DNA of 64,000 bases from Campylobacter concisus (GTDB lineage Bacteria; Campylobacterota; Campylobacteria; Campylobacterales; Campylobacteraceae), in the NCBI RefSeq assembly GCF_001891085.1, contig NZ_JXUP01000010.1, positions 1 through 64,000 on the forward strand, given 5' to 3'. Position numbers and translations under genes: made by a program. Shown here piece after piece: positions 46,911-55,523 of the stretch. Positions within the stretch are counted from its first letter, which is position 1. Every line of letters starts with the position of its first letter. The notes under the pieces were generated by a model. The model saw nothing but the letters and a program-made list of their open reading frames with translations, did not search any database and was not told the DNA's origin.

Positions 46911-47753
46911 ATGATAAAGGCAAAAAAGCACTTTGGACAGAATTTTTTACAAGACAAAGCGACACTAGACAAGATCATCCAAGCGATACCCAAGGACGTA
47001 GCAAACGTCGTTGAAATTGGGCCTGGCTTAGGTGATTTGACATTTAGACTTTTGCAAATTTATAAGACAACCTGTTTTGAGATAGATTGTGAGCTGTTTC
47101 AAATTTTAAAGGTCAAATTTGCAAATGAGATCCAAAATGGACAATTAAAACTTTTTTGTAAAGATGCATTAGAGCAGTGGCAGCAAGAGGGTGGACTAAG
47201 TAGCGAGAACTACTTTTTGGTCGCAAATTTACCCTATTACGTTGCTACGAAGATGATACTAAATGCGATAGATGACGAAAAATGCCTTGGGCTTATCGTG
47301 ATGATACAAAAAGAGGTTGCTATTAAATTTAGTGCAAAGAGCAAGGATAAAGAATTTAGCGCCTTATCAATCCTAGCTTCACTCCAAGGCAGGTGTGAGC
47401 TTTTGTTTGATGTGGATGCAAAGCTTTTTAATCCACCCCCAAAGGTCACATCTTCAGTCATCAAACTACAAAAAACAAAAAAGATTTTTGGCAAAGACGG
47501 GATTTTCAAAGATGCAAAACAATACGAGGCTTTTAAAGTATTTTTAAGAGCTGCGTTTGCTTCGCCAAGAAAGACGCTTTTGAAAAATTTATCTACAAAT
47601 TTTGACAAAAATGCGTTAGAAGAAATTTTTGAAAGCCTAGCTTTAAACCAAAATTTGCGTCCACACGAGCTAGATGTCGATTCTTATCTAAAAGTATTTG
47701 AAAGATTAAAGGAAGATAATGAACGACAAAAACGAAGAGAAAGTTGTAACTAA
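46911..47753 (+). CDS. rsmA: 16S rRNA dimethyladenosine transferase RsmA (KsgA)
   Basis: RsmA dimethylates A1518 and A1519 of 16S rRNA late in 30S assembly. The ATG at 46911 (MIKAKKHFGQNFL) gives 280 residues; a TTG 18 nt upstream is open but less family-like. SAM motif I is 'VVEIGPGLGDLTFRLL' and the catalytic motif is 'FLVANLPYYVATKMIL'. Its 3' end overlaps the RNase J gene by 35 nt, so the two are co-transcribed. Confidence 0.94.
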   Translation: MIKAKKHFGQNFLQDKATLDKIIQAIPKDVANVVEIGPGLGDLTFRLLQIYKTTCFEIDCELFQILKVKFANEIQNGQLKLFCKDALEQWQQEGGLSSENYFLVANLPYYVATKMILNAIDDEKCLGLIVMIQKEVAIKFSAKSKDKEFSALSILASLQGRCELLFDVDAKLFNPPPKVTSSVIKLQKTKKIFGKDGIFKDAKQYEAFKVFLRAAFASPRKTLLKNLSTNFDKNALEEIFESLALNQNLRPHELDVDSYLKVFERLKEDNERQKRRESCN

Positions 47754-49848
47754 TCAAAGCAAAAACAACAAAAGACGAAGATTTAGACCAAAAAACAAAC
47801 CAAAACAAGAAAGCGAAATTACCGAGCAAGCTTCACTAGCAAGCAAAAGCGTGATAGATAACTTCTTTGCAGCAGAGCAAGCTGAAACTGAAACGCACGC
47901 CGAGCCAAAGAGCCAAAATTCTCGCCCAAAAAAACCAAGAAACAATAAAAATCAAAACAAAAATGGCGAAAATAATAAGCCAAAAGAGCAAAAACAAGAA
48001 TCACAAGAAACAAAAACCAAAACACAAGAACAAAAAGATAAACCAAAAAAGGCTAAAAAGCCAAAGAAAAATTTACCTGCAAAACTAAATGGTAATGAGC
48101 AGTGGCAGCAAGATATTGCAAGTGCAATGGTGGCAAACAAGGCCGTTCACGAGCTTCGTCTGGAGCCGATGAAGTATCTAAACTCAAGCGAACATAAAAT
48201 TCGCATAACTCCACTTGGCGGTCTTGGCGAGATCGGCGGAAACATGACTATCTTTGAAACCGAAACCAGTGCTATCATTGTTGATATCGGTATGAGCTTT
48301 CCAAGCGAGAGTATGCACGGCGTGGATATCCTCATCCCAGACTTTGACTATGTTAGAAAAATAAAAGATAAAATAAAAGGCGTCATCATCACTCACGCGC
48401 ACGAAGATCACATCGGCGCAGTGCCATATTTTTACAAAGAGTTTAAATTTCTGATTTACGCCACGCCGTTACCGCTAGGTATGATAAATAATAAATTTGA
48501 AGAGCACGGCTTAAAGCAGGAGCGCTCGCTTTTCCGCTCTGTCGAAAAGCGCAAGCCGTACTTGATAGGCGACTTTGAGGTTGAGTGGATACACATAACT
48601 CACTCTATCATCGATGCTTCAGCACTTGCTATCACGACAAAGGCGGGCACCATCATCCATACGGGTGACTTTAAGATCGACCATACGCCGATCGACGGCT
48701 ATCCGACAGATCTTGGCAGACTTGCATACTACGGCGAAAGAGGCGTATTATGTCTAATGAGTGATAGCACAAATAGCTACCGCGAAGGATTTACCAAAAG
48801 CGAAAGTAGCGTGGGCAAAACCTTTGATGCGATATTCTCAAAGGCCAAAGGACGCGTGATAATGAGCACATTTAGCTCAAACATCCACCGCGTTTATCAG
48901 GCAATCGAGTGGGGGCTAAAATATAACCGCAAAGTCTGTGTCATCGGTAGATCAATGGAGAGAAATTTATATACTGCAATGGAGCTTGGCTACATCAAAC
49001 TTGATAAGAAAATTTTTATCGATGCAAACGAGGTTGGCAAATTTAAAGATAACGAGGTGCTGATCGTTACCACAGGCTCTCAAGGTGAGACTATGAGCGC
49101 GCTCTACCGAATGGCTACCGACGAACACAAATACATCAAAATAAAACCAACCGATCAGATCATCATCAGCTCAAAGGCGATCCCTGGCAATGAAAGCAGT
49201 ATCTCAACTGTATTAAATTTCCTAATAAAATCAGGCGCAAGCGTCGCTTATCAAGACTTTAGCGAGATCCACGTCAGCGGTCACGCAGCACAAGAAGAGC
49301 AAAAGCTGATGCTTCGCCTCATAAAACCAAAATTTTTCTTACCGGTGCATGGCGAGTACAATCATATCGCAAAGCACAAAGAGACAGCTATAAGCTGCGG
49401 CGTAGACGAGAGAAACATCTATCTAATGAGTGATGGCGATCAAATGGAGATCTGTCAAAAATACTTAAAACGTGTAAAAACGGTAAAAACTGGTAAAGTC
49501 TTCATAGACAATCAAATAAATAAACAAATTTCAGACGATGTCGTCATCGATAGACAAAACCTTGCTGAAGCAGGTGTAGTCATGATAATCGCTCAAATTT
49601 CGCGTCATGGCGCAAAGCTTATAAACAAGCCTCGCGTTATTAGCTACGGCCTTGTGGGTAACAAACAAGATGCGGAGTTTAGCAAAGAGATGCAAGAAAT
49701 TTTGACGCAGTTTTTAAGCAATGTCAAAGAGGAGCTTTTAAAAGATGGTAGATTGCTTGAGTCACAAGTGCGCCAAGTGATTAGAAAGCACATCTTTAGA
49801 AAGGTCAAAAAGTACCCAACTATCGTGCCGATCATCTATCTAATGTAG
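47719..49848 (+). CDS. rnj: Ribonuclease J
   Basis: RNase J is a metallo-beta-lactamase/beta-CASP nuclease with endo- and 5'-exonuclease activity and is central to RNA decay in this phylum. The 709-residue protein has the zinc motif 'ITHAHEDHIGAVPYF' near residue 225, 'IHTGDFKIDHTP' and 'LPVHGEYNHI' in the beta-CASP part. The first 135 residues are a Lys/Gln/Asn-rich, low-complexity basic extension, a known feature of Helicobacter-type RNase J. A Shine-Dalgarno (AAAGGAAG) lies inside rsmA. Confidence 0.94.
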   Translation: MNDKNEEKVVTNQSKNNKRRRFRPKNKPKQESEITEQASLASKSVIDNFFAAEQAETETHAEPKSQNSRPKKPRNNKNQNKNGENNKPKEQKQESQETKTKTQEQKDKPKKAKKPKKNLPAKLNGNEQWQQDIASAMVANKAVHELRLEPMKYLNSSEHKIRITPLGGLGEIGGNMTIFETETSAIIVDIGMSFPSESMHGVDILIPDFDYVRKIKDKIKGVIITHAHEDHIGAVPYFYKEFKFLIYATPLPLGMINNKFEEHGLKQERSLFRSVEKRKPYLIGDFEVEWIHITHSIIDASALAITTKAGTIIHTGDFKIDHTPIDGYPTDLGRLAYYGERGVLCLMSDSTNSYREGFTKSESSVGKTFDAIFSKAKGRVIMSTFSSNIHRVYQAIEWGLKYNRKVCVIGRSMERNLYTAMELGYIKLDKKIFIDANEVGKFKDNEVLIVTTGSQGETMSALYRMATDEHKYIKIKPTDQIIISSKAIPGNESSISTVLNFLIKSGASVAYQDFSEIHVSGHAAQEEQKLMLRLIKPKFFLPVHGEYNHIAKHKETAISCGVDERNIYLMSDGDQMEICQKYLKRVKTVKTGKVFIDNQINKQISDDVVIDRQNLAEAGVVMIIAQISRHGAKLINKPRVISYGLVGNKQDAEFSKEMQEILTQFLSNVKEELLKDGRLLESQVRQVIRKHIFRKVKKYPTIVPIIYLM

Positions 49849-49857
49849 GGGAAATTT

Positions 49858-50811
49858 ATGCAAACAATCAACCAAATCGCAGCCGAAGTTTTAAAGATAG
49901 AAGCAAACGAGCTTTTAAGACATGCTAAAAGCGTAGAGATAGAAGATGCTGTAAATTTGATATTTAATACAAAAGGCAAGGTCATAGTAACAGGCGTAGG
50001 CAAGAGCGGTCATGTAGGCGCAAAGATCGCTGCCACGCTTGCTAGTACTGGTACGCCAAGCTTTTTTTTGCATCCAACAGAGGCTATGCATGGTGACCTT
50101 GGTATGATAGAAAAGGATGATGTTTTGTTAGCCATTAGCTTTAGTGGCGAAAGCGATGAGCTTATCAAAATTTTACCTCATGTAAAGCGCTTTGGTGTAA
50201 AGATCGTCGCAATGGCAAGGAGTAAAACAAGTTCACTTGGTAAATTTAGCGATGCATTTATCGGTATAGACGTAGAAAAAGAGGCCTGCCCACTAAACGC
50301 TGCTCCAACGGCATCAACTACGCTAACGTTAGCTCTTGGTGATGCCTTAGCTGTTTGTTTGATGCAAAAGCGAGGCTTTAAAAAAGAGGACTTTGCAAAT
50401 TTTCATCCAGGTGGCAGCCTTGGAAAGAGGCTATTTTTAAAGGTAAAAGATGTGATGAGAAGCGAAAATTTACCGATAGTTCGCTGGAATGCGAGCTTAG
50501 AAAAAGCAATCGATACTATGACGCACGGTAAACTTGGCACGGTCCTAATCGTCGATAAAGATGGTGTCTTAGATGCTATTTTAAGCGATGGCGATCTTAG
50601 GCGTGCACTTATGCGAGAGGACTTTGACCTAGACGAGCCAGCAATGAAATTTGCAACATTGCATCCAAAAGAGATAAACGACAAGGAAATGTTAGCTGTG
50701 GATGCATTAGCCTTGATAGAAAAATATAAAATTCAGCTTCTTGTCGTTGTTGAAGATGGCGTACCTGTTGGAGTTTTACACATCCACGACCTTGCAAGTT
50801 TAGGACTATAA
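49858..50811 (+). CDS. kdsD: Arabinose-5-phosphate isomerase (KpsF/GutQ family)
   Basis: This enzyme interconverts ribulose-5-P and arabinose-5-P, the first step to Kdo for lipooligosaccharide. The 317 residues comprise an N-terminal SIS domain (GKVIVTGVGKSGHVGAKIAATLASTG, ending in FHPGGSLGKRL) and two CBS domains from about residue 200 (VKDVMRSENLPIV; GTVLIVDKDGVLDAILSDGDLRRAL). It begins 9 nt after RNase J (AGGGGAAAT upstream) and 2 nt before the RsuA/RluB-type gene. Confidence 0.92.
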   Translation: MQTINQIAAEVLKIEANELLRHAKSVEIEDAVNLIFNTKGKVIVTGVGKSGHVGAKIAATLASTGTPSFFLHPTEAMHGDLGMIEKDDVLLAISFSGESDELIKILPHVKRFGVKIVAMARSKTSSLGKFSDAFIGIDVEKEACPLNAAPTASTTLTLALGDALAVCLMQKRGFKKEDFANFHPGGSLGKRLFLKVKDVMRSENLPIVRWNASLEKAIDTMTHGKLGTVLIVDKDGVLDAILSDGDLRRALMREDFDLDEPAMKFATLHPKEINDKEMLAVDALALIEKYKIQLLVVVEDGVPVGVLHIHDLASLGL

Positions 50812-50813
50812 AA

Positions 50814-51587
50814 ATGGAAAAAACAAGACTAAATAAATTTATCTCACACAACACAAACTACTCACGCCGTGAGGCAGATGAGCTGATAAAAGCTGGTAAG
50901 GTTAGCGTAGCAGGGCGTGTGGTTAGCGACCTTGCTACAAGCGTGGATGAAGATGACAAAGTGCGTATAAATGGCCGTTTGATAAAGCTAAAAAAAGAAT
51001 TTACCGTTATCGTTTATCACAAACAAAAGGGCGAGCTAGTTAGCAAAAAAGATGACCGCGGACGAAAGACGATCTACGACACGTTAGATAAGAAATTTGC
51101 AAAATTTGTTAGCGTAGGACGCTTAGACTATGCAAGTGAAGGGCTACTTTTACTAACTGACGCTCCAGCAATCGCCACAGCTTTGATGAATAGCGACTTA
51201 GAGCGCGAATACTATCTAAAGGTAAAAGGCGAGGTGACAAAAGAGGTGATTGAGGCTATGACAAATGGCTTTTTTGCCAAGGATGCTACCAAAGGCGCTC
51301 ACGCAAAAACCACTATAAAATCAATGGAATTTAAGCCATTTCTAGCCTACAAAGTCTTTGGCTCAAGTGGTGGCTACACAAAACTAAAGGTCATCATCAA
51401 CGAGGGGCAAAACAGAGAACTACGCCGCTTCTTTGGCTACTTTGACCTTGAAGTTATGGATCTAAAAAGAGTTAGCTTTGGGCGCGTTAGTCTTGATATG
51501 CTAAAGCCTGGCAAATGGCGCTACTTTGAAAACAGCGAATACGAAGACCTAAGAGATTTTTTAAAGGTTAATAACGTTAGATACTAA
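50814..51587 (+). CDS. RsuA/RluB-family rRNA pseudouridine synthase
   Basis: This 257-residue protein has an N-terminal S4 domain (TRLNKFISHNTNYSRREADELIKAGKVSV) and the synthase motif 'VGRLDYASEGLLLLTD', with the nucleophile Asp. The C-terminal 'INEGQNRELRRFFGYF' is typical of RsuA/RluB/RluE/RluF. The large-subunit target U2605 (RluB) is likely but not proven. The gene closes the rsmA-rnj-kdsD run and is followed by a weak hairpin. Confidence 0.9.
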   Translation: MEKTRLNKFISHNTNYSRREADELIKAGKVSVAGRVVSDLATSVDEDDKVRINGRLIKLKKEFTVIVYHKQKGELVSKKDDRGRKTIYDTLDKKFAKFVSVGRLDYASEGLLLLTDAPAIATALMNSDLEREYYLKVKGEVTKEVIEAMTNGFFAKDATKGAHAKTTIKSMEFKPFLAYKVFGSSGGYTKLKVIINEGQNRELRRFFGYFDLEVMDLKRVSFGRVSLDMLKPGKWRYFENSEYEDLRDFLKVNNVRY

Positions 51588-51588
51588 A

Positions 51589-51625
51589 TTTGGCTTGTTC
51601 CTATAATAAAAGAAGACAAGCTAAA
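51589..51625 (+). terminator. Weak stem-loop after the pseudouridine synthase gene
   Basis: TTTGGCTTGT (51589-51598) pairs with ACAAGCTAAA (51616-51625) with one wobble and a 17-nt loop. No T-run follows. Confidence 0.35.
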
Positions 51626-51652
51626 CCAAAACAACAATAAATTTACAAAAAT

Positions 51653-52067
51653 GGAGAAAAAAGAAAAAGGCTGTTCTTTTATCCATTATTTTACTAGCTA
51701 CCAGTCTTTGTAAGGATCTTTATTGAGCTTAGACTTGAAGCTCAATAAAGGTGACTTATGATAAAGCAACTAAACAATGGCAAAAACTTACGACGATAAT
51801 GTTACCTATGCTTGTCATAATTTAGGAATTATACAAGGATGGTCAAGGTGTAGGAGCAAGACTACAGTAAATCCCTAGAATTATATGAAAAAGCTTGCAA
51901 TAATGGATACAATCGCGGTTGTTTTAATTTAGGAGCTTTTTATCTAAAAGGCAAAGGCGCAAAACAAGAACTACCACATAGCAAAAGAATATTTTTATAA
52001 AGCTTGCGAATTAGGGCTTCAACCAGGGTGTGACGTTTATAAAAAGTTAAACGAAAAAGGCCTTTAA
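51653..52067 (+). pseudogene. Decayed Sel1-repeat (Hcp-like) exported protein
   Basis: Three or more frames carry pieces of one protein. A signal peptide (KKAVLLSIILLATSL) follows a GGAG site, where the expected ATG reads AAG, as if one T was lost near 51662. The Sel1 units are 'YACHNLGII', 'LELYEKACNNGYNRGCFNLGAFYLKGKG' and 'AKEYFYKACELGLQPGC', ending KLNEKGL at 52067. Frames change at about 51845 and 51970, and an early stop follows the signal peptide. Intact, it would have about 138 residues. It is a relative of the intact Sel1 gene at 56721-57548 on the other strand. Confidence 0.75.
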
Positions 52068-52116
52068 TACTAAAAATAATCCAACAGGGTTCTAGCAAAT
52101 TTAGAGCTTCATAAAT

Positions 52117-52626
52117 TTATATCTTATTTTCTGAAAGTAGGATGTTTATATATGGATTTAGTAGCGTCTCACCTCGTGCTGCGTAGAGCAAGACCTCTTT
52201 AAAGTAGTTGTCGTTTATGCCATATGTGTGAAACTCGTACGCCCCTATGCCGTATCCCATAGGCGTGATATCAACCCTTGAATACCACGCATTTTGCGCT
52301 AGGATGTAGCGATTTGTATCTCTTGAATAGATATATAGTTTGATCTTCTCCTTATCTTTTTCAGCCATATACCAGATGAAAGAATTTGTGATGTCGTTAA
52401 AGAAGTAGATGTCGCCATTTGGCATGATGGCTTGGGCTGTGTCGTTGTTATCAGCGATAAGCGTCCTACTCTCATAACATATAAATTTATTTGGCGTAAG
52501 TTGCTCGATCGGCTCTGATTTGCCATTATTTAAAACTAAAATTTTATCGTCGCTTATGTCGGCATTATAGGCAAGTACAGCTAAAACTAGAGCTAACAAA
52601 CACAAAGAAAAAATTTGTTTTATCAA
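52117..52626 (-). CDS. NosL-like exported protein without the CGM copper motif
   Basis: A TTG at 52626, preceded by AGAGGA inside the upstream gene, gives 169 residues; a longer start at 52686 is less likely. An N-terminal hydrophobic segment (SLCLLALVLAVLAYNA) anchors or exports it. The pattern 'TAQAIMPNGDIYFFNDITNSFIWY', 'NAWYSRVDITPMGYGIGAYEF' matches the second half of NosL copper chaperones. The CxxCGM metal site is missing (only FICYES). It is the last gene of the sulfite reductase block. A copper role is inferred by family and position. Confidence 0.55.
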   Translation of the reverse strand: MIKQIFSLCLLALVLAVLAYNADISDDKILVLNNGKSEPIEQLTPNKFICYESRTLIADNNDTAQAIMPNGDIYFFNDITNSFIWYMAEKDKEKIKLYIYSRDTNRYILAQNAWYSRVDITPMGYGIGAYEFHTYGINDNYFKEVLLYAARGETLLNPYINILLSENKI

Positions 52627-53576
52627 AATAAAAATCCTCTTAACAAATAGTATTTGAGTACATAAAGCGAGCATATCAACACGCAAACACCTAACCAGAT
52701 CGATGAAAATTTAAGCTTGTGTGAGTAGTTTGTCTTTGTGATGATCTCAACAAGATATGGCATAAGACCGTAAAATACACCAAGAAACAAACTGTCCCAG
52801 ATAAGGTAGCCAACATAAAAATAGTCACCTTTTAGCATGCAGTATGGACATTTATGGTTTGGTTGCTCGTAAACGTAAAGGCCAAAAAAGTAAGTAATGG
52901 CATAGTAGCTAAGCACCAAAAACAACAAATTTGCCACAAAGCTCGCCATACTTTGCTTTAAAAAATTTAGCACCAAAATAACAAAAAATAGTACATAAAA
53001 TACGCTTACTAAGCCAAAATTTGTATAGCCAAATGGTAGCTTTGGAGCTTGAAAAGTAACAGAACAGCAAAAGACCGGCACTTTTAGTGGGATATTGTAA
53101 AAAAACGAAATTTCTATACCAAGCTCAAGTAGTATCATAACAAAAAGGCAGATAAAAATGACATATTTTTTCTTTAGATAAGGGAAATTTAGAGCCTGCA
53201 AGTCAAGCTTATTTATAACCAGCCAAATACCAAGCCCAAAGATCAGCAAAATTTTAGTGAGCATCAATATGCCACCAAATTTATTTGAGCCAATCACGCC
53301 AGCTGAACACATAGCACCAGGCACAATATCAGAGAGTTCATTTAGGCAAAGTGCAAAAAATATAAACAATACGATCTTTATACAGACGCAAAAAAGCAAG
53401 ATAGTATTTACAAGATAGTTTTGTTTTTCAAGCGAGTATTGAAGCGATGTTAGCGCGTTGTAATCCCACGACCTCACGATCCTAACGACGTAAAAGAGCG
53501 AAATGCTCATCAAAACCAAAAGTACAAACTCTGCTAACAAAAAGGCAATAACGGCGTTTGATAAAAAGACACTCAT
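52623..53576 (-). CDS. Polytopic membrane protein with conserved-looking cysteines
   Basis: This 317-residue protein has about eight hydrophobic spans (10-32, 55-80, 105-125, 135-160, 190-215, 220-240, 260-285, 293-312). Cysteines cluster in likely extramembrane loops: 'PGAMCSAGV', 'PVFCCSVTF' and 'HKCPYCMLKGDYFYVGY'. The CPYC motif resembles thiol-redox or metal sites. The gene overlaps the ATPase gene upstream (4 nt) and the NosL-like gene downstream. No family was recognised. As the membrane partner of an ABC transporter beside NosL proteins, a copper-handling or thiol-handling role is a reasonable guess. Confidence 0.6.
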   Translation of the reverse strand: MSVFLSNAVIAFLLAEFVLLVLMSISLFYVVRIVRSWDYNALTSLQYSLEKQNYLVNTILLFCVCIKIVLFIFFALCLNELSDIVPGAMCSAGVIGSNKFGGILMLTKILLIFGLGIWLVINKLDLQALNFPYLKKKYVIFICLFVMILLELGIEISFFYNIPLKVPVFCCSVTFQAPKLPFGYTNFGLVSVFYVLFFVILVLNFLKQSMASFVANLLFLVLSYYAITYFFGLYVYEQPNHKCPYCMLKGDYFYVGYLIWDSLFLGVFYGLMPYLVEIITKTNYSHKLKFSSIWLGVCVLICSLYVLKYYLLRGFLF

Positions 53577-54241
53577 ACTATCTCTCCGTTTTGCAAGCTG
53601 ACAACCCTATCTGTTGCACTTAGCTCATCAAAAATGCTATCGTGAGTGGCAACTATAACGCTTTTTTTAAGCGCTTTAAATGACTCTAGCAATCCTAAAA
53701 ATGCGCGCGCATTTTGCCTATCTAAATTTGCCGTTGGCTCATCAGCCAAAATGATATCAGCGTCCATTGACAAAGCCCTAGCCACCGCACATCTTTGGCG
53801 TTCGCCACCGCTTAAATTTGATACGTTTTCATCTCTTTTGTGAGAGATATTTGCAAGGTTTAGAGCCTTTTTTATCATCTCTTCACGCACGTTTGCCTTG
53901 AAATTTGTTAGAGCAAACGGAGCTAACAAATTTTCATAGACGCTTAAACCCTCGATGAGGTTAAAATTTTGAAAGACAAGCCCAAGCCTTTTGTGCCTAA
54001 ACTCAGAGCAAAACGTGTCAGGCAGCTTTGCGATGTTAGTGCCGTCTATCAAAATCTCTCCGCTAGTTGGCTTTTGAAGTAGGGCTATGAGCGAGAGCAG
54101 AGTGCTTTTACCACTTCCACTAACGCCTTTTAGTATCACTAACTCGCCGTTATTAACGTCTAAATTTATATTTTTTAGAGCGCAAAACTCGTTTTGTTTG
54201 CCTTGGTTATAGACTAGGCTAACGCCTCTTACATTTATCAT
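53573..54241 (-). CDS. ABC transporter ATPase, LolD/MacB type
   Basis: This 222-residue ATPase has Walker A 'LKGVSGSGKSTLLSLIALL', signature 'NLSGGERQRCAVARAL', Walker B 'DIILADEPTANLD' and the switch His in 'IVATHDSIFDEL'. It belongs to the LolD/MacB/FtsE branch, which drives FtsX-like permeases. It overlaps the permease gene by 4 nt and the polytopic gene by 4 nt. NosF in the nitrous oxide system plays a similar part in metal-centre assembly, but NosF belongs to another ABC branch. Confidence 0.88.
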   Translation of the reverse strand: MINVRGVSLVYNQGKQNEFCALKNINLDVNNGELVILKGVSGSGKSTLLSLIALLQKPTSGEILIDGTNIAKLPDTFCSEFRHKRLGLVFQNFNLIEGLSVYENLLAPFALTNFKANVREEMIKKALNLANISHKRDENVSNLSGGERQRCAVARALSMDADIILADEPTANLDRQNARAFLGLLESFKALKKSVIVATHDSIFDELSATDRVVSLQNGEIV

Positions 54242-55347
54242 TTTAGCCCCTCATTTATGTCGCCACACGCCACACGCCACGACGGGATAAGCACGAATGC
54301 CAAAAATGGTATGACGCCAAAGACAAAGATCAAAAAGAGCTTATCAAACTCCAAAATAGGCGTGAAATTTGTAAAATTTAAAAGCTCATCACCTAAAAAT
54401 ATCCCCTTTAAAAAAGGAGCATTAAAAACAAATACAAAGAGATAAGCTAACATAACGCCAAGCAAAAATGCGCTAACGCTAACGATGAAATTTTGTATAA
54501 ATTTTAAAAATATGATCTCTTTTATACTAAAGCCGATACTTCGCAAAATGGCTATCTCGCGCTTTTTACTTCCGTAAGCAAGTGAAATTTGGTTTTTAAG
54601 CAGTACGAAAAATATTAGCATAACGCTAACATAAATACTCATAAAAATTCCACCCTTATAGTAATAAAGATGTCTAATGTTTGCCACCTCATCTTCTATG
54701 CTAATGGCAAATGAGTTTGGATATAAATTCTCAATCTTTAAAGCCACTTGGCTGATCTCTTCGCTATTTGGCACATCGACATAGAGCTTTGTGTACTCTT
54801 CATCTTTTAAATTTAAGATAGCCCTTAGCGTTTTTGGGTGCAAAAATATGGCGTTATTTGTGATAAGTCCGCTTTGTTTTGGCATGGTTTTTACTATCTT
54901 TACTGGTATCATGCGCTCTTCAGTTAGAAAATTAAAGCTCTCATCGTAGTAAAGCTCATTCATCGCTGCCTTTACACCTTCTCCGACGATCATCTCATCC
55001 TCTTTTAAGCTATCATCTTCATATAGATGGAACCAAATACGCTTTTGAACGAAGTAGTACTCTCCATCAACTACGCCCCTTACATCGCTTACTCCATCGA
55101 TCTTCGAGATATCGTAGATATAGCCAGGGTGCATTAGATCATTTTTACCAGCGCGAAATGCACTCACTACGATACTTGATCTATCTTTTACTAAATTTAT
55201 AAGATCATGTTGGATCGATCCAGAGATAAAAAGTACCGAGCTTAGCACAAAGATAATGAGTGCAAAGAGGCAAAAGCTAAAAAGGTAATCCTTCCTATCT
55301 TTAAAAAGCAGAACCACAGCGTAGTTTATAAAATTTTTACCTATCAT
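54238..55347 (-). CDS. ABC transporter permease, MacB/FtsX type
   Basis: The ATG at 55347 (MIGKNFINYAVVLLF, AAAAAGG upstream) gives 369 residues; it overlaps the upstream small gene by 11 nt. One N-terminal span (about 27-50) is followed by a periplasmic domain of about 200 residues, then three spans (about 240-262, 285-310, 335-358). This is the MacB/LolC FtsX layout that moves substrates within the periplasm or extracts lipoproteins. Substrate unknown; location implies maturation of the sulfite reductase. Confidence 0.82.
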   Translation of the reverse strand: MIGKNFINYAVVLLFKDRKDYLFSFCLFALIIFVLSSVLFISGSIQHDLINLVKDRSSIVVSAFRAGKNDLMHPGYIYDISKIDGVSDVRGVVDGEYYFVQKRIWFHLYEDDSLKEDEMIVGEGVKAAMNELYYDESFNFLTEERMIPVKIVKTMPKQSGLITNNAIFLHPKTLRAILNLKDEEYTKLYVDVPNSEEISQVALKIENLYPNSFAISIEDEVANIRHLYYYKGGIFMSIYVSVMLIFFVLLKNQISLAYGSKKREIAILRSIGFSIKEIIFLKFIQNFIVSVSAFLLGVMLAYLFVFVFNAPFLKGIFLGDELLNFTNFTPILEFDKLFLIFVFGVIPFLAFVLIPSWRVACGDINEGLK

Positions 55348-55522
55348 AGACAAAGCCTTTTTGCCCCTTTTGGTTAAAACTAAAAGCAGCATTTGCTCTT
55401 GTTATTTTAGAAATTTCTCTTAGCTCATCTTGCTTTGCTTTATGATCAAAGCTAAGATAGTGTGCCGCCAAAAGCGTATAAGAGAGTCCAAAAAATAACG
55501 CCAAAAAAACTAGAAATTTCAC
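55337..55522 (-). CDS. Small membrane-anchored protein
   Basis: This 61-residue protein has one hydrophobic helix at the N-terminus (FLVFLALFFGLSYTLLAAHYL) and a charged soluble tail of about 38 residues (HKAKQDELREIS...). It has no cysteine and one His pair region (AHYLSFDHK). It lies between the double-NosL gene (1 nt gap) and the permease gene (11-nt overlap), so it belongs to the same operon. It could be an accessory subunit of the transporter. Confidence 0.6.
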   Translation of the reverse strand: MKFLVFLALFFGLSYTLLAAHYLSFDHKAKQDELREISKITRANAAFSFNQKGQKGFVYDR

Positions 55523-55523
55523 A

